Below, piece by piece: positions 18,969-31,863 of a stretch of DNA of 64,000 nt (its first letter is position 1; each line of letters opens with the position of its first letter). This DNA is from Streptococcus cristatus (GTDB lineage Bacteria; Bacillota; Bacilli; Lactobacillales; Streptococcaceae): NCBI RefSeq assembly GCF_003943505.1, contig NZ_RJPS01000008.1, forward strand, positions 37,482 to 101,481, given 5' to 3'. A program made the translations under genes and the position numbers. Below the pieces are notes generated by a model. It was given only the letters and a program-made list of their open reading frames with translations. It did no database searches and was not told the DNA's origin.

Positions 18969-19290
18969 GTTTATCTAAAGCGAGATTCTTCAATGGTGGT
19001 TTTGGCTGAGTAAAAATATAATACAGATACCGATGTTTTTCATGTAAAGAAGGCCCGATTCTTTTGAATGCTGTTGACCATCAGTGAGTAGGTTAGGTTT
19101 GGTAAGGCACTGGTAATTAAATGTTTTGGATGGTTATTATCTATATAAATAGGTTTTACAAGGATTTCAAATAGAATAATATTTCTTCTTATTTATTAAA
19201 AGCTGATAACAGTTAAAATAAAAGCCTGATATGACTTTTTTATTTTCGCAAAAAAAGGTAAAATAGAAGGTAGTATGAATGAAGAGGTAC
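18969..19290. other. Intergenic stretch without recognised gene
   Basis: About 320 A/T-rich bases between the terminator and murD. I see no ORF, tRNA or structured RNA. A possible -10 (TAAAAT at 19259-19264) near the end may drive murD. Confidence 0.6.
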
Positions 19291-19293
19291 ATG

Positions 19294-20646
19294 ATGAAGA
19301 CTATTTCAAAATTTGCCAATAAGAAAGTTTTGGTGCTGGGTTTAGCTAAATCAGGGGAGTCAGCTGCCCGCCTTTTGGATAAGCTGGGAGCGATTGTGAC
19401 GGTCAATGATGGGAAGCCTTTCGAAGACAATCCAGCTGCCCAATCTTTGCTGGAAGAAGGTATTAAGGTCATAACTGGTGGCCATCCTCTGGAACTGTTG
19501 GATGAAGATTTTGAATGGATGGTGAAAAATCCAGGCATTCCTTACAACAATCCTATGGTCATGAGGGCTTTGGAAAAGCAGATTCCTGTCATCACCGAAG
19601 TGGAGCTAGCCTATCTGATTTCGGATGCACCGATTATTGGGATTACTGGCTCCAATGGAAAAACGACTACGACAACCATGATTGCAGAAGTGCTAACAGC
19701 AGGCGGACAAAATGGTCTTTTGTCTGGAAATATCGGATTTCCAGCTAGTCAAGTTGCCCAAGATGCGGGTAAAACAGACACTTTGGTGATGGAACTTTCT
19801 TCCTTCCAACTAATGGGAATCGAAGCCTTCCATCCAGAAATAGCAGTGATTACAAATCTGATGCCGACACATCTGGACTATCACGGCTCTTTTGAAGATT
19901 ATGTGGCGGCCAAGTGGAATATCCAAAAAAATATGACAGCTTCTGACTATGTCGTTTTGAATTTCAATCAAGACTTGGCGAAAGAATTGGCTAAGAAAAC
20001 GACAGCCCAGGTGATTCCTTTTTCAACCCAAGAAAAGGTCGATGGAGCTTATCTGGACGGCGATGTGCTGACCTTCCGTGGGGAAGCCATTATGACAGCT
20101 TCTGAACTAGGCGTGCCTGGTAGCCATAATGTAGAAAATGCTCTAGCAACCATTGCTGTCGCCAAACTGCGCGGGATTGACAATCAAGTTATTAAAGAAA
20201 CTCTGGCTCATTTTGGTGGTGTCAAGCATCGTCTCCAGTATGTGGGCGAAATCAATCAAGTCAAATTTTACAATGACAGTAAATCAACTAATATCTTAGC
20301 GACACAAAAAGCTTTGTCAGGCTTTGACAATAGCAAGGTCATTCTGATTGCTGGTGGCTTGGATCGTGGCAATGAATTTGATGAATTGGTGCCAGATATC
20401 AAGGGCTTGAAAAAGATGGTGATTTTGGGAGAATCGGCTGCGCGTGTTAAGCGGGCTGCGGATCAGGCAGAAGTAAGCTATCTGGACGCTTCAGATGTCA
20501 GAGATGCTACTCGCAAAGCCTTTTCTGTGGCGGAGCCTGGGGATGTTGTCCTTCTCAGTCCAGCCAATGCCAGCTGGGATATGTATAAGAATTTTGAAGT
20601 GCGGGGCGATGAATTCCTTGCCGTGTTTAAAGAATTAAAGGAATAG
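19294..20646 (+). CDS. murD: UDP-N-acetylmuramoylalanine--D-glutamate ligase MurD
   Basis: 450 residues. The N-terminal domain ([22 protein letters not shown]) binds the UDP-sugar, [19 protein letters not shown] is the ATP P-loop, and [26 protein letters not shown] and [11 protein letters not shown] are MurD signatures. It adds D-glutamate to UDP-MurNAc-L-Ala in the cytoplasm. ATGs at 19279, 19291 and 19294 are in frame; the last fits the SD AGAGG (19281-19285) and the conserved short N-terminus. It heads the murD-murG-divIB cluster. Confidence 0.95.
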   Translation: MKTISKFANKKVLVLGLAKSGESAARLLDKLGAIVTVNDGKPFEDNPAAQSLLEEGIKVITGGHPLELLDEDFEWMVKNPGIPYNNPMVMRALEKQIPVITEVELAYLISDAPIIGITGSNGKTTTTTMIAEVLTAGGQNGLLSGNIGFPASQVAQDAGKTDTLVMELSSFQLMGIEAFHPEIAVITNLMPTHLDYHGSFEDYVAAKWNIQKNMTASDYVVLNFNQDLAKELAKKTTAQVIPFSTQEKVDGAYLDGDVLTFRGEAIMTASELGVPGSHNVENALATIAVAKLRGIDNQVIKETLAHFGGVKHRLQYVGEINQVKFYNDSKSTNILATQKALSGFDNSKVILIAGGLDRGNEFDELVPDIKGLKKMVILGESAARVKRAADQAEVSYLDASDVRDATRKAFSVAEPGDVVLLSPANASWDMYKNFEVRGDEFLAVFKELKE

Positions 20647-20647
20647 A

Positions 20648-21718
20648 ATGAAAAAAATAGTATTTACAGGTGGAGGGACAGTTGGCCATGTGACCCTCAA
20701 TCTTTTGCTGATGCCTAAATTTATCGAAGAGGGCTGGGAAGTCCATTATATCGGTGACCGTCATGGGATTGAGTACAAGGAAATTCAAAAATCAGGTCTA
20801 CCTGTTGTTTTCCATTCGATTGCAACTGGCAAGCTCCGTCGCTATTTTTCTTGGCAGAATCTTTTGGATGTTTTTAAAGTGGCAGGTGGCATTCTCCAGT
20901 CGCTGGGCATCATGTTAAAAGTCCGTCCCAAAGCCCTATTTTCAAAAGGAGGCTTTGTGTCTGTTCCGCCAGTGATTGCGGCGAAGGTGACCGGCGTCCC
21001 AGTTTTCATTCATGAGTCTGATTTGTCGCTTGGTTTGGCCAATAAAATCGGTTATAAATGCGCGACAAAGATGTTCACGACTTTTGAGCAAGCTGAAGGA
21101 CTGAGCAAGGCTGAACATGTTGGAGCGGTGACCAAGATTGCTGCCCCCTCTCAAACAGAACCAGCTGAGATTGAGAAAATCAAGGCTCATTTCACAGAAG
21201 GAAAACCTACCTTGCTCTTTGTTGGTGGCTCAGGAGGCGCTAAAGTTTTCAATGATTTTATTACAAAAAATAAGGATCGCTTGATTGAAAAATATAATAT
21301 TATCAATCTCACAGGCGATGCTGGCTTGGATGAGCTTTCCCACCATATCTACCGAGTGTCCTATGTGACAGACCTATATCAGCCACTGATGGCTATGGCA
21401 GATGTCGTCGTGACACGAGGCGGTTCCAATACCATCTTTGAATTACTGGCTATGAAGAAGTTGCAAGTGATTGTACCTTTAGGGCTGGGGGCAAGTCGAG
21501 GAGATCAGATTGAAAATTCCAATTACTTTTTGGAAAAAGGCTATGCGCTTAAAATCAATGAAGAAAACTTGAATCGGGTCAATCTCCAAGTAGCAGTGGA
21601 TGATTTACTAAGAGAAAAGGATGCCTATTATCAACGAATGGAAAAAGCACCTGAACTAACATCAGTAGATGATTTTTATGAAATTTTGAAGCAAGATATT
21701 GACAAAGGGAAAAAATGA
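20648..21718 (+). CDS. murG: Lipid II synthase MurG (GlcNAc transferase)
   Basis: 356 residues, GT-B fold. [18 protein letters not shown] is the N-terminal glycine-rich loop, [15 protein letters not shown] and [12 protein letters not shown] form the lipid I side, and [13 protein letters not shown] with [15 protein letters not shown] is the UDP-GlcNAc site. It acts on the cytoplasmic membrane face to form lipid II. One base separates it from murD; its end overlaps divIB by four bases. The Gly-Gly-Thr-Val-Gly-His loop is the streptococcal form (Val for Gly). Confidence 0.95.
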   Translation: MKKIVFTGGGTVGHVTLNLLLMPKFIEEGWEVHYIGDRHGIEYKEIQKSGLPVVFHSIATGKLRRYFSWQNLLDVFKVAGGILQSLGIMLKVRPKALFSKGGFVSVPPVIAAKVTGVPVFIHESDLSLGLANKIGYKCATKMFTTFEQAEGLSKAEHVGAVTKIAAPSQTEPAEIEKIKAHFTEGKPTLLFVGGSGGAKVFNDFITKNKDRLIEKYNIINLTGDAGLDELSHHIYRVSYVTDLYQPLMAMADVVVTRGGSNTIFELLAMKKLQVIVPLGLGASRGDQIENSNYFLEKGYALKINEENLNRVNLQVAVDDLLREKDAYYQRMEKAPELTSVDDFYEILKQDIDKGKK

Positions 21719-22902
21719 AAAAAAGCAAGGAAGATAAGCAAGAAACTGCTCAACTTTCTCTTTCTGAATGGCAAGTCAGAAACAAAGAGTATCTTGAGAA
21801 AAAAGCTCAAGAAAAGGCAAAAAAGCAAGCTGAGTTAGAGAAAAAAAGAGCTGAACTAGAGCAGAAAAAAGAAGAAATGAAGGCGGAACTGGAAAATCAG
21901 CAGCCTTCTAACGAAGAAGATACAGTCTCCGAAGAAATTGACACAGACTCTCCTACAAGTGAAGAAGAAACTGAAGTGCAAGATTCTGAAACTGAAGGTG
22001 AGGAGCAAGAGGAAGTCCAAGAACAAGAAGAGCAAGAGGAAGAAGAAGTAGATCAGCTTGAGCCTCCGAAGGTTCCAATTGAGAAAGTCCATTGGTATCG
22101 GGCTTTGCCAGTTTTAGTGACAAGTTTTCTAATCTTTTTAGCTTCTCTTTATTTCCTCACGCCACTTGCAACTATGAAGACCATTGAATTTACTGGGAAC
22201 AAGGTTGTGAGTCAGGAGGAACTAAAAAGCAGTAGCAAAATTGATCAGCGCGATTACACTGTTACTGTTTACAAAAATCGCCATCATTACGAGCAAAATC
22301 TGAAAGCTTCTAGCCCCTGGATTGAAAATGTAGAGATGACCTATCAATTTCCGCTGACTTTCAAAATCGATGTTCAGGAATATGGCATTTTAGGTTATTT
22401 GCAGAAAGATTCTAAGTATTATCCTATTTTAACGAGTGGAGAATACGTAAAAAATGAGGTTGCGGCTGATGCCTTGCCCGAAGAGCGGATGGATGTGACC
22501 TTTTCGGATGCAGGCTTGATCAAGGAGTTTGTTCAACAACTGAAGAATGTTCCTGATTCAGTAAAAAAGAGCATCAGAAAAGTTGATTTAACTCCTAGCA
22601 AGGTGACAGAGGATTTAGTGACTATTACCATGTTTGATGAACACCAAATTTTAGTTCCTATTTCTCATATTGCTAAGAAACTTTCCTATTATGAAGGAAT
22701 TCATCCTCAGTTGGAAGTGCCAAGCGTGGTCGATATGGAGGCTGGTATTTTTAGCTATGCGCAAGGCACAGAAAATGAAGTTATCCATAAAGCTAGTAAC
22801 GATGCGCAAGATACAGAATCTTCAACTCAACATGCAGAGCAATCTACCGAGCATTCTGCTCAATCTCAGGCAGAAAAGCCAGATATTTCTGAAAATAACT
22901 AA
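21715..22902 (+). CDS. divIB: Cell division protein DivIB (FtsQ family)
   Basis: 395 residues: a long cytoplasmic N-terminal region rich in Lys/Glu/Gln (1-125, coiled-coil then acidic), one membrane segment (about 130-152), a POTRA-type domain starting [18 protein letters not shown], the FtsQ-like beta domain, and a Ser/Glu/Gln-rich extracellular tail (about 355-395). It is part of the FtsLBQ-type divisome complex. The acidic cytoplasmic region is longer than in Bacillus, as is usual for streptococci. Confidence 0.92.
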   Translation: MKKSKEDKQETAQLSLSEWQVRNKEYLEKKAQEKAKKQAELEKKRAELEQKKEEMKAELENQQPSNEEDTVSEEIDTDSPTSEEETEVQDSETEGEEQEEVQEQEEQEEEEVDQLEPPKVPIEKVHWYRALPVLVTSFLIFLASLYFLTPLATMKTIEFTGNKVVSQEELKSSSKIDQRDYTVTVYKNRHHYEQNLKASSPWIENVEMTYQFPLTFKIDVQEYGILGYLQKDSKYYPILTSGEYVKNEVAADALPEERMDVTFSDAGLIKEFVQQLKNVPDSVKKSIRKVDLTPSKVTEDLVTITMFDEHQILVPISHIAKKLSYYEGIHPQLEVPSVVDMEAGIFSYAQGTENEVIHKASNDAQDTESSTQHAEQSTEHSAQSQAEKPDISENN

Positions 22903-22941
22903 TTATTATAGATAAAAAACTGCGCCAATTTCGTATTTTTA

Positions 22942-22950
22942 TGATATAAT
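22942..22950 (+). promoter_or_regulatory. Extended -10 promoter of ftsA
   Basis: TGATATAAT (22942-22950), about 75 bases before the ftsA ATG. No convincing -35 is visible. Confidence 0.65.
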
Positions 22951-23025
22951 AAAGTTTGGATAACCCTATTTTCTAGAGTTATTTGTATTAGAATGGAAAC
23001 GTGGAAGACAGAGAGGACTGATGTA

Positions 23026-24390
23026 ATGGCTAGAGATGGCTTTTTTACTGGATTAGATATAGGAAGTAGCACAATTAAAGTGTTGGTGGCAGAGCACATC
23101 AACGGTGAAATGAATGTTATTGGAGTCAGCAATGCAAAGAGTGCTGGCGTTAAAGATGGGATTATTGTCGATATTGAAGCAGCAGCAGCGGCTATTAAGT
23201 CAGCAATTTCTCAAGCGGAGGAAAAAGCGGGGATTTCAATTGGACTAGTGAATGTTGGCTTGCCTGCAAATCTATTGCAAATTGAGCCAACTCAAGGAAT
23301 GATTCCTGTGACTAGTGACTCCAAAGAAATTACCGATGAAGATGTCGAGAGCGTTGTAAGATCTGCCTTGACCAAGAGCATGACTCCTGATCGTGAAGTG
23401 ATTACCTTCATTCCAGAAGAGTTTGTTGTTGATGGCTTCCAAGGTATTCGTGATCCTCGTGGTATGATGGGGATTCGCCTAGAAATGCGCGGCCTACTTT
23501 ACACTGGTCCTCGTACAATCCTGCATAATCTCCGTAAAACAGTGGAGCGTGCAGGAGTGAAATTGGAGAATATTATCATTTCTCCTTTAGCGATGACAAA
23601 ATCCATCTTGAACGAAGGAGAACGGGAGTTTGGTGCGACAGTCATTGATATGGGTGGCGGACAAACTACAGTTGCTTCTGTAAAAAATCAAGAATTACAA
23701 TTTACCAATATCTATCAAGAAGGTGGCGACTATGTCACAAAAGACATTTCAAAAGTCTTAAAAACTTCTCAGAAATTGGCAGAAAGCTTGAAATTTAACT
23801 ATGGTGTAGCTTATGTACCATTTGCAGGCACAGAATCTTTCCCAGTTGAAGTCATCGGGGAAGTTAATCCAGTTGAAATAACAGAAACCTATCTAGCTGA
23901 AATCATCTCTGCTCGTATCAAACATGTTTTTGAACAAATCAAGCAAGATTTAGATAGAAGACACGTGTTAGATCTTCCTGGTGGTATCGTCATCGTTGGT
24001 GGTGGAGCGATCTTGCCTGGCGTTGTGGAATTAGCTCAGGAAGTATTTGGTGTTCACGCTAAATTATACGTACCAAATCAAATCGGTATCCGTAATCCAG
24101 CTTTTGCCCACGTGATTAGTCTTTCAGAGTATGCTGGCAATCTGACCGAAGTGGATCGAATTGCACAAGCTGCTGTTCGTGGAGACGAGCAGTTGCGTCA
24201 TCAAGCAACTAGCTTTGAACGTCCAAGTCATAGAGTACCTCGCTTTGATCATCAGCCGGTTGAACCAGTTCAACCAGTTCAAGAGGTGGAACCAGAAATT
24301 GCACCGCTTAGAAATGAAGAACCACAAGAGGAACCCAAAGCTAGTCTTACAGATAAGATGCGCAATTTAATTGGTAATATGTTTGAGTAA
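23026..24390 (+). CDS. ftsA: Cell division protein FtsA
   Basis: 454 residues from ATG 23026 (MARDGFFTGLDIGSSTIKVL), which matches the usual streptococcal start; the upstream ATG at 22993 has a weaker context. It is an actin-fold ATPase with FTGLDIGSSTIKV (phosphate 1), VIDMGGGQTTVAS (phosphate 2) and GGIVIVGGGAILPG. The C-terminal LTDKMRNLIGNMFE is the amphipathic membrane-targeting helix. It anchors FtsZ filaments. ftsA-ftsZ are 16 bases apart and co-transcribed. Confidence 0.96.
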   Translation: MARDGFFTGLDIGSSTIKVLVAEHINGEMNVIGVSNAKSAGVKDGIIVDIEAAAAAIKSAISQAEEKAGISIGLVNVGLPANLLQIEPTQGMIPVTSDSKEITDEDVESVVRSALTKSMTPDREVITFIPEEFVVDGFQGIRDPRGMMGIRLEMRGLLYTGPRTILHNLRKTVERAGVKLENIIISPLAMTKSILNEGEREFGATVIDMGGGQTTVASVKNQELQFTNIYQEGGDYVTKDISKVLKTSQKLAESLKFNYGVAYVPFAGTESFPVEVIGEVNPVEITETYLAEIISARIKHVFEQIKQDLDRRHVLDLPGGIVIVGGGAILPGVVELAQEVFGVHAKLYVPNQIGIRNPAFAHVISLSEYAGNLTEVDRIAQAAVRGDEQLRHQATSFERPSHRVPRFDHQPVEPVQPVQEVEPEIAPLRNEEPQEEPKASLTDKMRNLIGNMFE

Positions 24391-24403
24391 GGAGAATAAA
24401 TAG

Positions 24404-25672
<1,269 letters not shown>

Positions 25673-25676
25673 TTAA

Positions 25677-26348
25677 ATGGATTTTCAAGTAAATAAAGAT
25701 TTAATTTTTCAAAATGTTGCTCAAATAGTTGAAAAAGAAAATCGATTGAAGGACTCCGTAAACATTATTGCGGTTACCAAGTATGTTGACTGTGAAACAG
25801 CGAAAAAACTCGTGGATACAGGAATCAAACATATTGGAGAAAATCGAGTAGATAAGTTTCTTGAAAAATATCATGCCTTAAAGGAAGAGAATCTTACTTG
25901 GCATTTAATTGGTAGTTTGCAGAGAAGAAAAGTGAAAGATGTGATCAACTATGTTGATTATTTCCATGCTTTAGACTCTGTCAAATTGGCTCAAGAAATC
26001 AACAAGCGAGCGGATCATGTGATTAATTGTTTTTTGCAAGTCAATATTTCAAAAGAAGAAAGCAAGCACGGTTTTTTAGTTGAAGAACTAGATAGTGTTT
26101 TACCAGAGCTTGTAGCCTTAGAAAATATTTGCATTGTTGGTCTGATGACCATGGCTCCACTCGAAGCTGATCATCAAGAGCTGAATCAGATTTTTTCAGA
26201 GGCATATCAGCTTCAATTAAACTTACAAAGTAAACAGTTAAAAAACATGCCCTTTTCTGATTTGAGTATGGGAATGAGCCGTGATTATCCAGAAGCGATT
26301 GCCAACGGCTCAACCTATGTCAGAATCGGAACAGCATTTTTTAAATAG
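25677..26348 (+). CDS. ylmE: YggS/YlmE family pyridoxal phosphate homeostasis protein
   Basis: 223 residues, an alanine-racemase-like barrel without the second domain. The pyridoxal phosphate lysine lies in IIAVTKYVD, followed by HIGENRVDKFLEKY, WHLIGSLQRRKVKDV and SMGMSRDYPEAIANGSTYVRIG. The family maintains vitamin B6 pools and affects amino acid metabolism. It lies 4 bases after ftsZ. The link with division is positional; some Gram-positive studies report mild division effects. Confidence 0.93.
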   Translation: MDFQVNKDLIFQNVAQIVEKENRLKDSVNIIAVTKYVDCETAKKLVDTGIKHIGENRVDKFLEKYHALKEENLTWHLIGSLQRRKVKDVINYVDYFHALDSVKLAQEINKRADHVINCFLQVNISKEESKHGFLVEELDSVLPELVALENICIVGLMTMAPLEADHQELNQIFSEAYQLQLNLQSKQLKNMPFSDLSMGMSRDYPEAIANGSTYVRIGTAFFK

Positions 26349-26357
26349 GAAAGAACT

Positions 26358-26924
26358 ATGTCATTTAAAGATAAATTTGATAAATTTATAGAATACTTTA
26401 CAGAAGATGGAGAAAAGTCTGACTTACCAGTACAGCCTTTAGATGAATCTGATTCTGTTTTGAAGCCTGCAGAGATCGAGCCAGTTCCGGCTGCATCAGC
26501 AAAGGAAAGCGCACGTACTCGTTCAGTTTCTTCACAAGTCCAACAAAAACCGGCAACGGAAAACATCACTAGATTGCATGCTCGCCAACAAGAACTGGCT
26601 CAGCATCGAGTGAAATCTAGTGAGAAGGTTACGATTGATGTTCGCTATCCGAAAAAATATGAGGAAGCGACAGAGGTTGTTGATTTACTTGTGGCGAATG
26701 AGAGTATCTTAATTGATTTTCAATATATGACGGAGGTACAAGCAAGACGTTGCTTGGATTATCTTGATGGAGCACGCTATGTTTTGGCTGGGAACTTGAG
26801 AAAAGTTGCTAGTACCATGTACTTGCTTACTCCAATCAATGTTGTCGTCAATGTAGAAGATATTCGCCTTCCCAACGATGTGGATCTGAGTGAATACGAT
26901 TTTGATATGAAACGCAGCAGATAA
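26358..26924 (+). CDS. sepF: Cell division protein SepF
   Basis: 188 residues. The N-terminal amphipathic helix ([14 protein letters not shown]) binds membrane, a disordered Ser/Glu/Ala-rich linker spans about 20-95, and the SepF core (about 96-180) contains [24 protein letters not shown] and [23 protein letters not shown]. SepF assembles rings that link FtsZ to the membrane. SD GGAAAGA precedes the ATG. Confidence 0.95.
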   Translation: MSFKDKFDKFIEYFTEDGEKSDLPVQPLDESDSVLKPAEIEPVPAASAKESARTRSVSSQVQQKPATENITRLHARQQELAQHRVKSSEKVTIDVRYPKKYEEATEVVDLLVANESILIDFQYMTEVQARRCLDYLDGARYVLAGNLRKVASTMYLLTPINVVVNVEDIRLPNDVDLSEYDFDMKRSR

Positions 26925-26927
26925 TTA

Positions 26928-27203
26928 ATGATTTACTTTATTTTAAAATTAGTTTCTAATCTAATTGATCTTTACTCCCTTCTCGTCTTCATCTATGCAC
27001 TCTTGTCTTGGTTCCCTGGAGCTTACCAAACAGCCCTAGGAAGGCTTGTCGGTTCTCTGGTTGAACCATTTTTGCGTTTATTCCGCAGGTTACCTTTGCA
27101 GTTTGGTAGATTAGACTTTACTGTTCTGGTGGCACTTTTTGCCTTGAGAGTGCTTGATACCTTATTTCTACACATTCTTGCTTCCTTGTTATTGCTATGG
27201 TAA
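26928..27203 (+). CDS. ylmG: YggT/YlmG family membrane protein
   Basis: 91 residues with two membrane helices (about 1-25 and 60-90) around a short loop containing the family motif EPFLRLFRRLPLQFGRLDFT. YlmG-type proteins affect nucleoid or thylakoid organisation in other organisms; the precise role in streptococci is unknown. Three bases follow the sepF stop, and it overlaps ylmH by 7 bases. Confidence 0.92.
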   Translation: MIYFILKLVSNLIDLYSLLVFIYALLSWFPGAYQTALGRLVGSLVEPFLRLFRRLPLQFGRLDFTVLVALFALRVLDTLFLHILASLLLLW

Positions 27204-27982
27204 ACAATATCTATCAGCATTTTTCTCAGGATGATCAAGACTTTCTTGATAAAAGCATGGAATTGCTTCAAAGAGTAGAAAATCAATATAGCTATGAGAC
27301 GACTGCTTTTTTGAATCCTCATCAGGTCAATATTCTCAAAAATTTGAGTAAGCAATATGATGTGCAAGTATTTGCTAGTTCAGATTATTTTCCAAGTGAG
27401 TTTGCTAAAGTGTTGATTGCACCTAGCTATTATCAATTAGAACTCGAAGATTTTGATGTGCTCTTGCTAGAGATTACCTATGCAAGTAAGTTCTACAAGG
27501 TAACTCATTCACAAATTATGGGAACTCTTTTGCATCAGCTAGGGATTGAGAGGCGGACGTTTGGCGATATCATCGTCGTGGATGACCGTGCACAAGTATT
27601 TGTGGATAGAAGATTAGAAGAATATTTCATTACGAATGTTTCTAAAATAGCTAAAGTTCCAGTTCGGCTAAGAAGAGTTGATTTCAAAGATCAGTTACAA
27701 GATGCACCGGTGACTAAAACAACGGATGTTTTGGTCTCTAGTCTCAGATTGGATAAGCTGGTAGCGACAGTCTTTAAATTATCACGTAGTCAAGCTGTGG
27801 AACTAATCATGGGGAAGCAGGTAAAGCAGAACTACAGAACCATTGATAACCCTAGTCACCAGCTCTCTCTGGGGGATTTGATTAGCGTTAGGAAATATGG
27901 AAGATTTAAGATTTTAACAGAAAATGGTTTTTCCAAAAACGAGAAGCATAAACTAACAGTTGAATTATTACCTAGTAAATAA
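27197..27982 (+). CDS. ylmH: S4-domain RNA-binding protein YlmH
   Basis: 261 residues. The C-terminal S4 domain (about 180-255) contains LRLDKLVATVFKLSRSQAVELI and the GDLISVRKYGRFKI strand. The N-terminal part (1-175) is typical of YlmH (HQLGIERRTFGDIIV). Members bind ribosomes and peptidyl-tRNA and act in rescue of stalled large subunits in Gram-positives. It lies between ylmG and divIVA as in other Firmicutes. Confidence 0.93.
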   Translation: MVNNIYQHFSQDDQDFLDKSMELLQRVENQYSYETTAFLNPHQVNILKNLSKQYDVQVFASSDYFPSEFAKVLIAPSYYQLELEDFDVLLLEITYASKFYKVTHSQIMGTLLHQLGIERRTFGDIIVVDDRAQVFVDRRLEEYFITNVSKIAKVPVRLRRVDFKDQLQDAPVTKTTDVLVSSLRLDKLVATVFKLSRSQAVELIMGKQVKQNYRTIDNPSHQLSLGDLISVRKYGRFKILTENGFSKNEKHKLTVELLPSK

Positions 27983-27991
27983 GGAGGAGAC

Positions 27992-28777
27992 ATGGCACTA
28001 ACATCATTAGATATTAGAGATAAAGCTTTTTCGACCAAATTTAGAGGGTACGATATTGATGAAGTTGAAGAATTTCTTGATATCATTGTCAATGATTATG
28101 AGGAATTAATTCGTGAGAATCGTGAGAAAGAAGCAAAAATCCGTAATCTTGAAGAACGTCTAATTTATTTTGATGAAATGAAAGACTCGCTCAGCCAATC
28201 TGTTTTGATTGCACAAGATACAGCAGAGCGGGTCAAACAGGCAGCACAAGAACGTTCAGGAAATATTGTGCAGCAAGCAGAGCAAGATGCGCAACGTTTA
28301 TTAGATAGAGCCAAGTATAAGGCAAATGATATTCTTCGTCAGGCTACAGATAATGCCAAAAGAGTAGCTGTTGAGACAGAAGAATTAAAAAATAAAACAC
28401 GCGTCTTCCATCAGCGCCTCAAATCGACGATTGAAAGTCAACTAAGTATTGTTGATTCTCAAGATTGGGAAGATATCCTTCGCCCGACTGCTACCTATCT
28501 TCAAACTAGTGATGAAGCCTTTAAAATGGTAGTTGAAGAAGCGCTTGGAGAAAAAGTTGAGCTAGAGGAAGAAGTGGATGTTACGCGCCAATTCTCACCT
28601 GAAGAATTAGCTGAATTGCAAGAACGAATTGAGCAAGCAAATCGAGATTTGGCAGAAACACAGACTCTTCAGACTATAGATGAAGAGCTGATCCAAGCAC
28701 AACAGAAAGAAATTTTAGAATCTGGAGAACTTTCAGATTTAGATGAAGATTCTAAAGTTCAAGTAGATCTTTTATAA
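27992..28777 (+). CDS. divIVA: Septum/pole placement protein DivIVA
   Basis: 261 residues. The N-terminal membrane-binding domain is MALTSLDIRDKAFSTKFRGYDIDEVEEFLD, with the Phe-Arg-Gly-Tyr turn that inserts at curved membranes. Two coiled-coil segments follow (about 32-150) and an acidic C-terminus. DivIVA recognises negatively curved membrane at septa and poles. SD AAGGAGG is 4-5 bases before ATG. A second DivIVA-like protein with a different C-terminus is encoded at 53752. Confidence 0.97.
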   Translation: MALTSLDIRDKAFSTKFRGYDIDEVEEFLDIIVNDYEELIRENREKEAKIRNLEERLIYFDEMKDSLSQSVLIAQDTAERVKQAAQERSGNIVQQAEQDAQRLLDRAKYKANDILRQATDNAKRVAVETEELKNKTRVFHQRLKSTIESQLSIVDSQDWEDILRPTATYLQTSDEAFKMVVEEALGEKVELEEEVDVTRQFSPEELAELQERIEQANRDLAETQTLQTIDEELIQAQQKEILESGELSDLDEDSKVQVDLL

Positions 28778-28784
28778 GTGCAGA

Positions 28785-28996
28785 AACACAAGGCAAATAA
28801 AATATTTTCAGCGAGCAGGTGGTGGTGAAAGACCTGTAATCCCTTTTGTTTGACTTATCATTCTGCTTCATCGTTTCTGAATCGAGTAAGAAACGACGTC
28901 TGCCTACGTTACGGGCTAAGAGGGACAGGTTTTTCCTGTCTAAACAAAGGTGGTACCACGAATTTTCGTCCTTTCGGAGAAGTTTGTGGTTTTTTA
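28785..28996 (+). promoter_or_regulatory. T-box riboswitch, isoleucine specifier, upstream of ileS
   Basis: T-box core AGGTGGTACCACG at 28948-28960; terminator from CCACGAA (28956) to TTTGTGG (28983-28989) with T6 tail. The Stem I apex GAGCAGGTGGTGGTGAAAGACCTG is at 28813-28836. The most likely specifier is ATC (Ile) at 28857-28859, about 20 bases after the apex, a distance comparable with the Trp leaders above. It controls ileS by uncharged tRNA-Ile. Confidence 0.88.
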
Positions 28997-29028
28997 TTTT
29001 GAAAATTATAATGGAATAAGGAGACTAA

Positions 29029-31821
29029 ATGAAACTCAAAGAAACCCTGAATCTTGGGAAAACTGCATTTCCAATGCGTGCTGGCCTGCCAAATAAAGAA
29101 CCAATCTGGCAAAAAGAATGGGAAGAAGCAAAACTTTACCAACGTCGTCAAGAATTGAACCAAGGAAAACCGCATTTTGTCTTGCATGATGGCCCTCCAT
29201 ACGCAAACGGAAATATCCACGTTGGACATGCCATGAATCATATTTCTAAGGATATTATTGTTCGTTCGAAGTCTATGGCTGGGTATTATGCACCTTACAT
29301 TCCAGGTTGGGATACCCATGGTCTACCAATCGAGCAAGTTTTGGCAAAACAAGGTGTCAAACGCAAAGAAATGGACTTGGTTGAGTACTTGAAACTTTGC
29401 CGTGACTATGCTCTTTCTCAAGTGTATAAACAGCGTGATGATTTCAAACGCTTGGGAATGTCAGGAGACTGGGAAAATCTATATGTGACCTTGACGCCTG
29501 ACTATGAAGCTGCTCAAATCCGCGTCTTTGGTGAAATGGCTAAGAAAGGCTATATCTATCGCGGTGCTAAACCTGTCTACTGGTCATGGTCATCTGAGTC
29601 AGCCCTTGCCGAAGCAGAAATTGAATACCATGACTTGCTTTCAACTTCCCTTTACTATGCTAACCCCGTCAAAGACGGAAAAGGTGTCCTAGATACAGAT
29701 ACCTACATCGTTGTATGGACCACTACGCCATTTACCATCACAGCTTCTCGTGGTTTGACAGTTGGCGCGGATATTGACTACGTAGTCGTACAACCAGCTG
29801 GTGAAACTCGTAAGTTTGTAGTTGCTGCAGAATTGTTGAACAGTTTGTCTGAGAAATTTGGTTGGGCTGATGTACAAGTCTTAGCAACTTACCGTGGTCA
29901 AGAATTGAACCACATCGTTACAGCTCACCCATGGGATACGGCTGTAGATGAGTTGGTAATCCTTGGTGACCACGTTACGACTGACTCAGGTACAGGTATC
30001 GTCCATACAGCTCCTGGTTTTGGTGAGGATGACTACAATGTCGGTGTTGCTAACGGCCTTGAAGTTGCTGTAACAGTAAACGAACGCGGGATTATGATGG
30101 AAAATGCTGGTCCTGATTTTGCAGGTCAGTTCTATGATAAGGTTGTTCCAACTGTTATCGAAAAACTTGGTAATCTTCTCCTTGCCCAAGAAGAAATCTC
30201 TCACTCATATCCATTTGACTGGCGTACCAAGAAACCAATCATCTGGCGCGCTGTTCCACAATGGTTTGCCTCAGTTTCAAAATTCCGCCAAGAAATCTTG
30301 GATGAAATTGAAAAAGTGAAATTCCATTCAGAATGGGGGAAAGTGCGTCTTTACAATATGATTCGTGACCGTGGCGACTGGGTTATCTCTCGTCAACGTG
30401 CTTGGGGAGTTCCACTTCCTATCTTCTATGCAGAAGACGGTACAGCTATCATGACTGCTGAGACTATTGAACATGTGGCTCAACTCTTTGAGGAATACGG
30501 TTCTATCATCTGGTGGGAACGTGATGCCAAAGACCTCTTGCCAGAAGGATTTAGCCACCCAGGTTCACCAAATGGCGAGTTCAAGAAAGAAACGGATATC
30601 ATGGACGTATGGTTTGATTCAGGTTCATCATGGAATGGTGTTTTGGTAAATCGTCCAAATCTGACTTATCCAGCTGACCTTTATCTTGAAGGTTCTGACC
30701 AATACCGTGGTTGGTTCAACTCATCACTCATCACATCTGTTGCCAACCATGGCGTAGCACCTTACAAACAAATCTTATCACAAGGTTTTGCCCTTGATGG
30801 TAAAGGTGAAAAGATGTCTAAATCTCTTGGGAATACCATTGCTCCAAGCGATGTAGAAAAACAATTTGGTGCGGAAATCTTGCGTCTCTGGGTAACCAGT
30901 GTAGACTCAAGCAACGACGTGCGTATCTCTATGGATATCCTAAGCCAAGTCTCTGAAACTTACCGTAAGATCCGTAACACCCTTCGTTTCTTGATTGCCA
31001 ATACTTCTGACTTTAACCCAGTTGAGGATGCTGTAGCGTACCAAGAACTTCGTTCTGTTGATAAGTACATGACTATCCGCTTTAACCAACTTGTTAAGAC
31101 TATTCGTGATGCTTATGCCAACTTTGAATTCTTGACAATCTACAAGGCCTTGGTGAACTTTATCAACGTTGACTTGTCAGCCTTCTACCTTGATTTTGCG
31201 AAAGACGTTGTCTACATCGAAGGTGCCAAATCACTTGAACGTCGTCAAATGCAGACTGTCTTCTATGACATTCTTGTCAAAATCACGAAACTCTTGACAC
31301 CAATCCTGCCTCATACTGCGGAAGAAATCTGGTCATATCTTGAGTTTGAAGTTGAAGACTTCGTTCAATTATCAGAATTGCCAGAAGCTGAAACTTTTGC
31401 CAACCAAGAAGAAATCTTGGATACCTGGGCAGCCTTCATGGACTTCCGTGGACAAGCTCAAAAAGCCTTAGAAGAAGCTCGTAATGCCAAAGTAATCGGT
31501 AAATCACTCGAAGCCCACTTGACAGTTTATCCAAATGAAGTCGTGAAAACTCTTCTTGGAGCGGTGGATAGCAATGTGGCTCAACTTTTGATCGTGTCAG
31601 AATTGACCATCGCTGAAGGTACAGCTCCAGAGAGTGCAGTAAGCTTTGAAGATGTAGCCTTTACAGTTGAACGCGCTACAGGTGAAGTATGTGACCGTTG
31701 CCGTCGTATCGATCCAACTACTGCTGAACGTAGCTACCATGCAGTTATCTGTGACCACTGTGCAAGCATCGTAGAAGAAAACTTTGCGGATGCAGTCGCA
31801 GAAGGATTTGAAGAAAAATAA
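29029..31821 (+). CDS. ileS: Isoleucyl-tRNA synthetase
   Basis: 930 residues, full length. Class I signatures are the HIGH motif as HVGH (64-67) and KMSKS (595-599). The editing domain lies between, with [14 protein letters not shown], and a C-terminal four-cysteine zinc site is visible in CDRCRRI and CDHC. It charges tRNA-Ile. Expression is controlled by the T-box immediately upstream. Preferred codons dominate. Confidence 0.98.
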   Translation: MKLKETLNLGKTAFPMRAGLPNKEPIWQKEWEEAKLYQRRQELNQGKPHFVLHDGPPYANGNIHVGHAMNHISKDIIVRSKSMAGYYAPYIPGWDTHGLPIEQVLAKQGVKRKEMDLVEYLKLCRDYALSQVYKQRDDFKRLGMSGDWENLYVTLTPDYEAAQIRVFGEMAKKGYIYRGAKPVYWSWSSESALAEAEIEYHDLLSTSLYYANPVKDGKGVLDTDTYIVVWTTTPFTITASRGLTVGADIDYVVVQPAGETRKFVVAAELLNSLSEKFGWADVQVLATYRGQELNHIVTAHPWDTAVDELVILGDHVTTDSGTGIVHTAPGFGEDDYNVGVANGLEVAVTVNERGIMMENAGPDFAGQFYDKVVPTVIEKLGNLLLAQEEISHSYPFDWRTKKPIIWRAVPQWFASVSKFRQEILDEIEKVKFHSEWGKVRLYNMIRDRGDWVISRQRAWGVPLPIFYAEDGTAIMTAETIEHVAQLFEEYGSIIWWERDAKDLLPEGFSHPGSPNGEFKKETDIMDVWFDSGSSWNGVLVNRPNLTYPADLYLEGSDQYRGWFNSSLITSVANHGVAPYKQILSQGFALDGKGEKMSKSLGNTIAPSDVEKQFGAEILRLWVTSVDSSNDVRISMDILSQVSETYRKIRNTLRFLIANTSDFNPVEDAVAYQELRSVDKYMTIRFNQLVKTIRDAYANFEFLTIYKALVNFINVDLSAFYLDFAKDVVYIEGAKSLERRQMQTVFYDILVKITKLLTPILPHTAEEIWSYLEFEVEDFVQLSELPEAETFANQEEILDTWAAFMDFRGQAQKALEEARNAKVIGKSLEAHLTVYPNEVVKTLLGAVDSNVAQLLIVSELTIAEGTAPESAVSFEDVAFTVERATGEVCDRCRRIDPTTAERSYHAVICDHCASIVEENFADAVAEGFEEK

Positions 31822-31863
31822 TCCAGTCTAATATGACTAGGTTTGACTGATAGCTAGAAGAAG